A stretch of 5,307 bases of DNA from Candidatus Fermentibacterota bacterium (GCA_016928395.1 JAFGKV010000295.1:1-5307), one strand, 5' to 3'; shown: positions 1 to 4,817, counted from the stretch's first letter. The notes: generated by a model not told the origin, from the letters alone. Program-made: numbers and translations.

Positions 1-19
1 GTCAGGAGAGCCTGGTGCG

Positions 20-38
20 CCTGCCTGCCGCAGGCAGG
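20..38. repeat. Perfect GC-rich hairpin CCTGCCTG-CCG-CAGGCAGG
   Basis: Two 8-bp arms, CCTGCCTG and CAGGCAGG, are exact reverse complements around a CCG loop. No U-tract follows on either strand, so it does not look like an intrinsic terminator. Palindromes of this CCTGCC type are common interspersed intergenic elements in several GC-rich environmental lineages; that comment is from general knowledge and the copy number here cannot be judged. Confidence 0.6.
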
Positions 39-132
39 TAACGAAAGGCGCTCTCGTCGCGGTGCAGATTCAGCGGAGGCTGATGCCCGCCTGCGAAGTA
101 GGCTGACCTCCGATTGGCGACCGATTCAGGCT

Positions 133-154
133 TTCTCCTGGCACTCTGACCCCA
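133..154 (-). repeat. Interspersed repeat copy 1 (TGGGGTCAGAGT core)
   Basis: On the minus strand this 22-bp stretch starts TGGGGTCAGAGT and continues GCCAGGAGAA. It matches 21 of 22 bases of a second copy at 2809-2830, in the same orientation; the single difference is C versus T at the base after the core. Both copies lie just 3' of a minus-strand gene. A GGGGTCAGAGT motif is known to me from intergenic repeats near IS200/REP-associated tyrosine transposases (RAYT) in environmental genomes, but no such transposase is visible here. Confidence 0.6.
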
Positions 155-164
155 TGAGCTCATG
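153..164. repeat. 12-bp perfect palindrome CATGAGCTCATG
   Basis: CATGAG is followed directly by its reverse complement CTCATG. It overlaps the edge of the TGGGGTCAGAGT repeat and sits just beyond the terminator of the beta-helix gene. It could be part of the repeat element or an incidental dyad; no function is assigned. Confidence 0.4.
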
Positions 165-202
165 TGACAAAAGAAGCCCCCCGGGAAGCCGGGAGGCTTC
201 TT
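165..202 (-). terminator. Strong intrinsic terminator of the beta-helix gene
   Basis: Read on the minus strand, AAGAAGCCTCCCGG pairs with CCGGGGGGCTTCTT around a CTTC loop. This is a 14-bp stem with a single G-T wobble, followed by a short T-run (TTTTG). The stem begins 17 bp beyond the TAG stop of the beta-helix gene, the expected place for its Rho-independent terminator. A weaker T-rich run on the plus-strand side could give some terminator activity in the other direction. Confidence 0.88.
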
Positions 203-218
203 CGTTTCGGGCCGATGT

Positions 219-1886
219 CTATTTGCTGACTGCGTCGACGATGATGCCGGCGGGGTAGGTGTAGTTGTCGTTGCCGGCGTACCAGGCTGTCCCTTTGATC
301 GTGACGCCGTCAGGGTAGTTGTCGCGTTTCTTGAACAGCCGGTCCCACATCTTGGCGGCGGGTGAGCCCTTGAGCAGATAGCCATAGACGTAGTCGCGGG
401 TCATGTCGGTCTCGCTCGGCTTCAGGAGCTTCACGCAGTCGTAGTCGGTCCGGGGAGCGGATGCCACCAGCCAGGTCATGCTGGTCTGGCCCAACCCCGC
501 GGTGAACATGACCGGATCGCCCTGATACTTCTTCACGGTCGGCGATCCCTTCTTGAACACGTCGAAACTCACCTGTACATAGTCCTTGGCGGGGCTAGCG
601 GCTGCCTCGCTGCTGTAGTGCGCGAAGGGGCCATCGAGCTGCACACCCTTGCCGGGCAGCTTGGACACGAGGTTGGGGATCACCGCCTCCAGAGGATAGG
701 CCATGCCCCAGTTCTGTCGGGCCGTACCCTGTGCGGCCTGCAGGGGCAGCCCCACCGATGCCCGCCACTGGTTCAGGAAGTCCATGTTCAACTTGCCCGG
801 CTCGGAGGCCACGAAAGCACCGAATCGATCGAAGTAGACCTTGTCGGGCAGTAGCTTCGGATCGGCCTCCATGTTGCCCTCGGCCTCATCGAGCATGTAG
901 TCCATGGGATTCTCGTTCAGATCCTCCAGTTCGTCGGGCTTCCACATCAGGAGGTTCTGGGTGTTCATATCCATATACTTGTAGTAGCCGCCCTGGCACT
1001 GGAAGAACATGTTGTTCTTCATAACCGTCTCGTCGTTGCCGAAGGTGTTGCTGACGGCATAGCCCGCCTCGCCGCCCTCGGTCTGCAGAAACCCGATGAT
1101 GTTGTTCTCGAGAATCGTCTTGCCCTGCCTGCCCACGAAGACACCCATGGATCCGCCCTTGCCTGGCTGGGACCAGCCGAACAGGATGGTGTTGTTCTTG
1201 ATGCTCACGACGCCGCCGGGCTGGGCCGATCGAGTCTCAATGGCCGCGTAGAACGTGTTCAACACGAAGCAGTTGCTGATCTCGTTATCCGCACCCTGCC
1301 AGGCCGCATAGATGCCGTCACCGTACGGGTTGAGGAGGATACAGTTGAGGATCTTGATGTTGGCATTGTTGGCATGGAACAACTCGCCCTTCCACGAGTC
1401 TTTCGGGAGGATCTTGCTGCCGTCAGCGAGGTAGCTGTTGCGGGATTTAGAGTTCAGTACGAACCCGTCGACAACCATGCCGCTGTGATCCTCATGCTGG
1501 TGGCCCGCGATCAGCCCCTCGGGCAACCCTGTCCAGTCGCCGCGATAGTCCTCCGCACGTTCAAGAATCGTGAAGTACTTGAACGGATTGCGCACGGAGA
1601 AGTCGCCGTTGTACCCGCCCGCCAAAGTGAGATTCGGCACTTTTACCACGAATGCGCCGGAGCCTCCCTTGCTGTGGTAGGTTCCCTGGGCGACGTGGAT
1701 CACATCGCCACGTACGGCTCGTTCCAGCGCCCGCCACAGAGCGCCGTAGGGTGCCTCCTTGGCGCCGCTGCCCATGTCATCACTCGCCTTGACATAGATG
1801 TCGGCAGCGTGAGCCATGGGGTGCGCGAGCACGAGGACGAAGGCAATGAAGAGGGGGGCAATCGTTGCACGGTATCGACTCAGCAT
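219..1886 (-). CDS. Secreted right-handed parallel beta-helix protein
   Basis: A 555-residue exported protein. Residues 1-27 form a Sec signal peptide: basic start (LSRYR), hydrophobic core (LFIAFVLVLA), and cleavage at AHA|AD. The mature protein opens with IYVKASD and GDVIHVAQGTY (about 60-70), the usual first rungs of DUF1565/pectate-lyase-like beta-helix proteins. Rungs with asparagine positions follow: KILNCILLNPYGDGIY (178-193), NEISNCFVLN (201-210), VSIKNNTILF (227-236), KTILENNIIGF (256-266) and TVMKNNMFFQ (287-296). EADPKLLPD (340-348) resembles the ADP-x-L turn that often ends such helices. Residues from about 436 to 555 form a separate C-terminal region that I do not recognise. No catalytic set of a known polysaccharide lyase was identified, so carbohydrate binding or cleavage outside the cytoplasm is only a family-based inference. 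The start at 1886 is chosen because AAGGAGGT lies 5 bp upstream and the signal peptide begins there; an in-frame ATG at 2039 would bury that signal. The gene is monocistronic, with its own terminator. Confidence 0.87.
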   Translation of the reverse strand: MLSRYRATIAPLFIAFVLVLAHPMAHAADIYVKASDDMGSGAKEAPYGALWRALERAVRGDVIHVAQGTYHSKGGSGAFVVKVPNLTLAGGYNGDFSVRNPFKYFTILERAEDYRGDWTGLPEGLIAGHQHEDHSGMVVDGFVLNSKSRNSYLADGSKILPKDSWKGELFHANNANIKILNCILLNPYGDGIYAAWQGADNEISNCFVLNTFYAAIETRSAQPGGVVSIKNNTILFGWSQPGKGGSMGVFVGRQGKTILENNIIGFLQTEGGEAGYAVSNTFGNDETVMKNNMFFQCQGGYYKYMDMNTQNLLMWKPDELEDLNENPMDYMLDEAEGNMEADPKLLPDKVYFDRFGAFVASEPGKLNMDFLNQWRASVGLPLQAAQGTARQNWGMAYPLEAVIPNLVSKLPGKGVQLDGPFAHYSSEAAASPAKDYVQVSFDVFKKGSPTVKKYQGDPVMFTAGLGQTSMTWLVASAPRTDYDCVKLLKPSETDMTRDYVYGYLLKGSPAAKMWDRLFKKRDNYPDGVTIKGTAWYAGNDNYTYPAGIIVDAVSK

Positions 1887-1890
1887 TGAA

Positions 1891-1898
1891 ACCTCCTT
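1891..1898 (-). promoter_or_regulatory. Near-perfect Shine-Dalgarno of the beta-helix gene
   Basis: Minus-strand AAGGAGGT with TTTCA between it and the ATG at 1886. It is almost fully complementary to the anti-SD of 16S rRNA at a normal spacing. It decides the start codon in favour of 1886 over the upstream in-frame ATG at 2039. Confidence 0.9.
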
Positions 1899-1925
1899 CC
1901 GCCGAGTCCAGTCAACGAGGGCGCA

Positions 1926-1941
1926 CGGGATCACAATCCCG
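1926..1941. repeat. Hairpin/dyad CGGGAT-N4-ATCCCG in the leader
   Basis: Six-base arms CGGGAT and ATCCCG surround a 4-base loop about 30 bp upstream of the beta-helix Shine-Dalgarno. The position would suit a leader-RNA stem or an operator dyad, but nothing else in the sequence distinguishes these options. Confidence 0.35.
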
Positions 1942-2041
1942 CGAAGGCACGATGATGCCGCTCGGCAACGGGATCCGCGTGGGTTGCACACCGACGCCCG
2001 AAACCGGTGACGCCCCGAGTATGCAGGTATGGGCAACACTC

Positions 2042-2059
2042 CTCACAATGTACTCACAA
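2042..2059 (-). promoter_or_regulatory. Spaced direct repeat TTGTGAG-N4-TTGTGAG upstream of the beta-helix gene
   Basis: Two identical heptamers occur on the minus strand with an 11-bp repeat distance, about one helical turn, 156-173 bp upstream of the start codon. Tandem heptamers in phase with the helix often mark the site of a dimeric or cooperative activator. A poor -10-like CATACT lies downstream, 19 bp from the proximal TTGTGA; the spacing is long, so a sigma-70 promoter is not claimed. Confidence 0.3.
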
Positions 2060-2123
2060 CTGGGAAATGTTCATGAAAAACCTAGGATGGGCAGGGAAGA
2101 TTGCGGATTGGGGAGAGTCGGAC

Positions 2124-2138
2124 CCTGGCGGGGCCAGG
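2124..2138. repeat. Small hairpin CCTGGC-GGG-GCCAGG
   Basis: Six-base perfect arms with a 3-base loop lie between the beta-helix leader and the ATPase remnant. No U-tract follows on either strand, so it is not scored as a terminator. Confidence 0.35.
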
Positions 2139-2167
2139 TATTGTCTATTGGGATTCGAGCGTGAGGA

Positions 2168-2412
2168 TCGATGAGCGGGCGCGTCTACGCCCAGGCAGCC
2201 GATGCCCGCGTGGAGCACCTCCGGCTGCAAGGTGGGCGACAGGAGGTCGACTCTATCGTGGGGCGCCCTGACCTGCGCGTGCTGGGCATCGAGGTGAAGC
2301 TAGGCAGATCGCCGACGATTTGCTGGATGCGATCGTCGTTCACCCAGGCCCCCAAGCCTACCGTCTGCCAGATGGCATTGCAGTCGTGCCAGCAGCGCCC
2401 CTTGGGCCGTGA
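2168..2412 (+). pseudogene. C-terminal remnant of an AAA/DUF4143-family ATPase, frameshifted
   Basis: Two adjoining reading frames together recall the end of the ATPases with a C-terminal DUF4143 domain (PD-(D/E)XK-like fold). In the first frame (from 2171) the segment VYAQAADARVEHLRLQGG leads into QEVD and then LGIEVKL at 2282-2302; E-V-D and E-V-K are the nuclease-fold positions of this family. Homology then moves to the frame phased at 2311, which reads ADDLLDAIVV, then HPGPQAYRLPDGIAVVPAA, and stops with TGA at 2410-2412, close to the usual C-terminal ending of these proteins. Between EVKL and DDLLDA full-length relatives have, from memory, roughly 15-20 residues that are missing, so a small deletion with frameshift is inferred. 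The Walker A/B ATPase half and the first part of DUF4143 are absent, since a stop lies at 2162-2164 in frame. Residues such as Ser after EVD also look decayed. It is a relic on the strand opposite to both intact genes, without its own promoter. Confidence 0.72.
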
Positions 2413-2808
2413 GCTTGAGCGAAGGAGAGCCGGGAGTAACTCCTGAGACACGAGCGAGGCGGGCCTCGATTGTGCTATCTGCCGCGCTCTCAACCGCACG
2501 GACTGTGCGCCGCTTCCAGTGGGCGGGCCGGCGGTGGGCGCTGAGACTGTCGCAACATGCGTGAGGACACGTTGATCCTGAAGTCACCCAGAGATCTCGT
2601 CAGACCAGGTTGCCACGGTCAGGCACACGAAGAAGGCCAGCCACGGCCACCGTCAGAGCTCGATGACATGGCGCGTCGAGAGCAGGAGTCCTGATCGGGA
2701 AAGAGTTCGAAAACCGGCGTGTGCCGGAACGGGAGGAGATTCGTGTGCCACGCGGCACGAGACGTCCCGCCCCTGCTCCGACATTCCGCGCGCCGCAATC
2801 GTCCGGCG
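2413..2808. other. Gene-free stretch
   Basis: No open frame here has a convincing Shine-Dalgarno, known motif or plausible composition. The overlapping frames on both strands are short and arginine/serine-rich, as expected for GC-rich non-coding DNA. The only structure I note is the CCGGC hairpin at 2714-2727. The segment lies between the ATPase remnant and the 3' repeat of rsmH and may be decayed coding DNA. Confidence 0.55.
2709..2727 (-). terminator. Possible weak intrinsic terminator downstream of rsmH
   Basis: On the minus strand CCGGC-ACAC-GCCGG is followed directly by TTTTCG. The stem is only 5 bp but fully GC, and it lies about 110 bp beyond the rsmH stop with no gene between. The short stem and short T-run make this tentative; it may be a chance dyad. 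Confidence 0.3.
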
Positions 2809-2830
2809 TTCTCCTGGTACTCTGACCCCA
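2809..2830 (-). repeat. Interspersed repeat copy 2 (TGGGGTCAGAGT core)
   Basis: Minus-strand TGGGGTCAGAGT followed by ACCAGGAGAA, 21/22 identical to the copy at 133-154 and in the same orientation. It begins 9 bp after the rsmH stop codon, so each of the two intact genes has one copy at its 3' side. The match ends quickly on both sides apart from a loosely similar GAGCT-containing flank, which fits a short conserved repeat core rather than a recent long duplication. Confidence 0.6.
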
Positions 2831-2839
2831 GGCAGCTCC

Positions 2840-3898
2840 TCATCCCATCGCGGTCCCCTCTGCGCCTCCCCGCACTGCCCAGCGCAGCTTGGCGGAAGAA
2901 GCGCGCGGGTTCGCGCGCACTTCATCGGCCCCGGCGCGAACCACCCCCTCGGAAGTCGCCGCGTAGATGCCCGCTCGACGGCCAGAGTCGAACGCCTTCT
3001 TCACGCGGCGATCTTCGCCGGAATGGAATGTGAGCATCACGACGCGGCCACCGGGGGCGAGGCACGCAGGCAAGTTCCGCAGGAATGCGTCCAGCGCGGA
3101 GAACTCGTCGTTCACGGCGATGCGCAACGCCTGGAAGGTGCGGCGGACCGAGGTTTCCACCTCCTCTTCCGCGGTCTGCGGATACGCCGCCTTGACTCCC
3201 GCACGTATGCGGCGGCCCAGTTGGGCCGTCGTCGTCACGGGGCGCGTCTTCAGGAGAGTGGCGATGAGTCGTGCGTGCGGTTCATCCGCATGCTCCTCCA
3301 GGACACGGGCGAGCTTCTCCTCGCTCAAGTCCGTGACGAGTCTCGATGCCGGCGCCCCGCGGGAAGGATTCATCCGCATGTCCAGCGGCCCTGGCTCCTT
3401 ATAGGTGAAACCACGATCCGGATTGTCGAGCTGCATGGACGACACGCCCAGATCCGCGAGAATCAGGTTCGCCGCTGACACGCCTTCCTGCTCCAGCAAT
3501 CGCGGCAGGCCGGCGAAGTTGCTCCGGCGCGCCACGAACACGTCTGGGCCGAACCCTTCTGCCCGCAGCCGAGCCTCCGTCCGCGGCAGCTCGAGCGGAT
3601 CGACGTCGAGTCCGATCAGCTTCCCTCCGGGCCGAATCCTCGTGAGAATCTCCCGCGCGTGACCGCCGCCGCCGAGCGTCGCGTCCACCGCCCGGTCGCC
3701 GGCGCCCGGCGACAGCACGCGCAGCACCTCGGCCACCATGATGGGCCGATGCATTCCGGCGGGTGTCTTTCCGGCGTCTATCACCTTCTGAACGTCCGAG
3801 GCGTACCGGTCGGGGTTCAGTTCCTTGTACTTCTCATGGAACTTCCGCGGGTTCTTGCCCGGGTAGCGACGGCGGCGGATGTGCTCACCGTGGGGCAT
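2840..3898 (-). CDS. rsmH: 16S rRNA (cytosine(1402)-N(4))-methyltransferase RsmH
   Basis: A 352-residue SAM-dependent enzyme that methylates N4 of C1402 in the 16S rRNA decoding centre. Family motifs appear in order: HRPIMVAEVL (50-59); the SAM-binding loop DATLGGGGHA (72-81); GLDVDP (96-101); DLGVSSMQLD (149-158) with RGFTYKEPGPLDMRM (162-176); FQALRIAVNDEF (255-266); PGGRVVMLTFHSGEDRRVKK (282-301); and NPRASSAKLRWAVR (330-343) near the C-terminus. The gene looks intact. Residues 1-49 are a basic extension (RRRRYPGKNPRKFHEKYKEL) absent from the roughly 310-residue E. coli type; I recall similar extensions in RsmH of some PVC-group bacteria. The ATG at 3898 is preferred because it includes this extension and little of the arginine-rich upstream frame. 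Its Shine-Dalgarno is poor (GAAGG 13 bp upstream), so the start is less certain than the identity. A start at 3754 just before HRPIMV, or at 4060, remains possible. The usual dcw neighbours mraZ, ftsL and ftsI are not in the window. Confidence 0.92.
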   Translation of the reverse strand: MPHGEHIRRRRYPGKNPRKFHEKYKELNPDRYASDVQKVIDAGKTPAGMHRPIMVAEVLRVLSPGAGDRAVDATLGGGGHAREILTRIRPGGKLIGLDVDPLELPRTEARLRAEGFGPDVFVARRSNFAGLPRLLEQEGVSAANLILADLGVSSMQLDNPDRGFTYKEPGPLDMRMNPSRGAPASRLVTDLSEEKLARVLEEHADEPHARLIATLLKTRPVTTTAQLGRRIRAGVKAAYPQTAEEEVETSVRRTFQALRIAVNDEFSALDAFLRNLPACLAPGGRVVMLTFHSGEDRRVKKAFDSGRRAGIYAATSEGVVRAGADEVRANPRASSAKLRWAVRGGAEGTAMG

Positions 3899-4180
3899 CG
3901 GGTCCGGAGTGCCTTCGACCCCCGCACACGGGGCCGGTGTCGCCGCGTGAATGGTGTCGGGCGCTCCGCGGCTCGGTACGACCGACCCAGGCAACCGGGA
4001 TCGTCGCGCCCGCGTCTCGACGCCGTTCCCGCGGTTGCGCTGCGGATATCCGACATCCAATCAGATCCATCACATACCCCACGGTGGAAGTGGCTCTTAG
4101 CGAGACTCAGCCGCAACTACCCTCGTCTCTCCCCTACCGTCAAGCAGCCACGGCCCCGGGCATGGGCAGGATGGTGCAGC
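3899..4180. other. Upstream region of rsmH, no second gene
   Basis: This holds the rsmH leader. The rsmH frame stays open on the minus strand up to an ATG at 4060, but the added residues are low-information and do not resemble the family. No clear promoter was found. A 10-bp palindrome CGGATATCCG lies at 4043-4052. The long plus-strand frame across this segment and the rsmH 5' end is a GC-rich shadow. Confidence 0.5.
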
Positions 4181-4264
4181 GAGTTTGGAGTACGGGCTCT
4201 TTGCGTTCATCCGCCACTGGTGTGCGTTCACCGCACTCCGCACTCCGCGTTCCGCATTCGAATG
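4181..4264. repeat. Heptanucleotide array (consensus TCCGCAC) with an inverted partner
   Basis: From 4202 the sequence can be cut into consecutive 7-mers. The clearest units start at 4230, 4237, 4244 and 4251, reading ACCGCAC, TCCGCAC, TCCGCGT and TCCGCAT. Earlier, TGCGTTCA occurs at 4202 and 4223, a distance of 21 bp or three units, so the degenerate part keeps the same phase. On the other side, GAGTTTGGAGTACGG (4181-4195) is an imperfect reverse complement of 4231-4245, with 12 of 15 positions matching. The tract can therefore form an imperfect stem around a 35-base loop. Confidence 0.6.
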
Positions 4265-4297
4265 GCTGCCGATTCCTCAATCGGACTTCCTGCGCTG

Positions 4298-4318
4298 CAC
4301 TCCTCACTCCTCACTCGA
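4298..4318. repeat. Short heptanucleotide array, unit CACTCCT
   Basis: Three consecutive 7-mers, CACTCCT at 4298 and 4305 and CACTCGA at 4312. The unit is related to the CACTCCG units of the array 40 bp upstream, but it is out of phase with that array, with non-repetitive sequence between. Confidence 0.65.
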
Positions 4319-4491
4319 TGTAGTGAGGATGATATCACCACGCTCTACAGGGCGATAAGGCCTTCTCTTGACGGCTCCGTCGCTCGGTCAGTTGACATTT
4401 TACCTACGTTATGTGTCGCCTTGAGAAGTAGGAGATGCGCCGGAAGGGGTATCTGGCGGGAGCATTGAGTCGAGGTACAGAAAAGGGGAGA

Positions 4492-4545
4492 ACCTCCTTG
4501 TAGCATAGGGCTGTGAGACAATAACCACTAGCGCTACAAGGAGGT
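4492..4545 (+). promoter_or_regulatory. 13-bp perfect hairpin sequestering the transposase Shine-Dalgarno
   Basis: ACCTCCTTGTAGC at 4492-4504 is exactly complementary to GCTACAAGGAGGT at 4533-4545, with a 28-base loop. The right arm contains the AAGGAGG Shine-Dalgarno (4538-4544), 10 bp before the ATG at 4555. In mRNA started upstream of the left arm the site would be fully paired, blocking translation; mRNA started within the loop would leave it free. Such protection against read-through expression is known for IS10 and other insertion sequences. The same stem could instead belong to the IS110 bridge-RNA region. Confidence 0.7.
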
Positions 4546-4554
4546 ATCAGCACA

Positions 4555-4644
4555 ATGGACGAACCTACCAGGTACGACAAGTTCTGTCAATTCAGGCAGG
4601 AGATTCGAGGTTCATCAAAGCACCTGATTGTCCCTAGTCCCTAG
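4555..4644 (+). pseudogene. N-terminal stub of an IS110-family transposase
   Basis: A 29-codon frame starting ATG at 4555 encodes MDEPTR, then YDKFCQFRQEIRGSSKHLIV, then PSP and a TAG. The Y-x-K-F-x-x-F-R-Q-E-I-R and S-K-H-L-I-V pattern is what I expect directly before the first catalytic motif (GIDVAK-like, first Asp of the DEDD set) of many IS110 transposases. Here that motif is missing: after LIV the sequence becomes the CCCTAG heptad array and stops. About 90% of a typical transposase (roughly 350-400 aa) and all catalytic residues, including the C-terminal serine, are lost. The identification rests on memory of the family N-terminus. Confidence 0.55.
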
Positions 4645-4651
4645 GCCCTAG
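4631..4651. repeat. Heptanucleotide array, unit (T/G)CCCTAG
   Basis: Three consecutive 7-mers: TCCCTAG at 4631 and 4638, and GCCCTAG at 4645. The array begins precisely where the IS110 transposase homology ends, so it marks the truncation junction. Similar CCC(T/C)AG(T) heptads form short tandemly repeated repetitive (STRR) families in cyanobacteria; that is a formal resemblance only. Confidence 0.7.
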
Positions 4652-4727
4652 ACTGCCGAGCGTAAGCTCGATTCCCTCGTCAGTTGCTCACCTTGGAGCC
4701 TTTGGGGCGAGTGTGTTGCGTGCCTTT

Positions 4728-4754
4728 CTTCATGTCCTTCATGCCCTTCGTGGT
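4728..4754. repeat. Nonanucleotide tract, unit CTTCATGTC
   Basis: Three consecutive 9-mers: CTTCATGTC (4728), CTTCATGCC (4737) and CTTCGTGGT (4746). On the minus strand a 9-bp unit gives a three-residue peptide period (TTKGMKDMKK), a typical false protein from this kind of repeat. Comparable CTTCGTG-type tracts are frequent between genes in many environmental genomes. Confidence 0.6.
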
Positions 4755-4768
4755 GAGTCCCTTGCTTC

Positions 4769-4793
4769 CTTTGCGGGCTTTGCGGCTTTGTCG
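4769..4793. repeat. Octa/nonanucleotide tract, unit CTTTGCGG
   Basis: CTTTGCGGG (4769), CTTTGCGG (4778) and CTTTGTCG (4786) follow one another. The unit is 8-9 bp and varies in length, unlike the strictly 7-bp arrays nearby. It lies 15 bp after the CTTCATGTC tract. Confidence 0.55.
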
Positions 4794-4797
4794 TTGA

Positions 4798-4817
4798 CCC
4801 TGAGCGCAGTCGAGGGG
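4798..4817. repeat. Interspersed palindromic repeat CCCTGAGCGCAGTCGAGGGG
   Basis: The 20-mer CCCTGAGCGCAGTCGAGGGG closely matches the very widespread CCCTGAGCG-x-AGTCGAAGGG type of imperfect palindrome seen between genes in Chloroflexota, Bacteroidota and other environmental genomes (general knowledge). CCCTGA pairs with TCGAGGG if one G is bulged. It lies between the CTTTGCGG tract and the CAGGGTT heptads. Confidence 0.55.

Larger units (their letters stand above)
4492..4644 (+). mobile_element. Left-part remnant of an IS110-family insertion sequence
   Basis: The segment contains an upstream non-coding structure (13-bp inverted repeat, 4492-4545) and the first 26 or so codons of an IS110-like transposase, cut off at about 4630. 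IS110 elements have no terminal inverted repeats, so the left boundary cannot be read; the element may start upstream of 4492. In the IS110 group the non-coding left end encodes a bridge RNA, and this segment would be part of that region if the assignment is right. The right end and catalytic domains are absent, so the element is dead. Confidence 0.55.

Noticed and set aside
2-385. 127-codon minus-strand frame at the left edge
   Set aside because: It overlaps the 3' end of the beta-helix gene in another frame and runs through the terminator and the interspersed repeat; its composition is that of GC-rich shadow sequence.
1374-1889. 171-codon plus-strand frame antisense to the beta-helix gene
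   Set aside because: It is fully opposite the signal peptide and helix region of a gene with strong start and stop signals, and has no recognisable domain.
1887-2039. In-frame N-terminal extension of the beta-helix gene to an ATG at 2039
   Set aside because: It would place 51 residues before a clear signal peptide, and the near-perfect Shine-Dalgarno is at 1891-1898, just before the internal ATG. The extension is better read as leader DNA.
2663-3478. 271-codon plus-strand frame antisense to rsmH
   Set aside because: It lies mostly opposite a well-supported gene, has no Shine-Dalgarno or motif, and its Arg/Ser-rich content is typical for antisense of GC-rich coding DNA.
3899-4060. In-frame extension of rsmH to an ATG at 4060
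   Set aside because: The 54 added residues are low-information and Arg/Pro-rich with no family resemblance; the basic extension pattern fits a start at 3898. It is not fully excluded because the Shine-Dalgarno at 3898 is poor.
4392-4397. Perfect -35 hexamer TTGACA as a promoter for the IS110 stub
   Set aside because: No acceptable -10 lies 15-19 bp downstream; the nearest AT-rich hexamer is at 12 bp. It is treated only as part of a possible element end.
3659-4468. 269-codon plus-strand frame across the rsmH 5' end and the heptad arrays
   Set aside because: It is antisense to rsmH in its first part and translates the heptad arrays into spurious SEFGVR- and PHSAFRI-like peptides in its second part.
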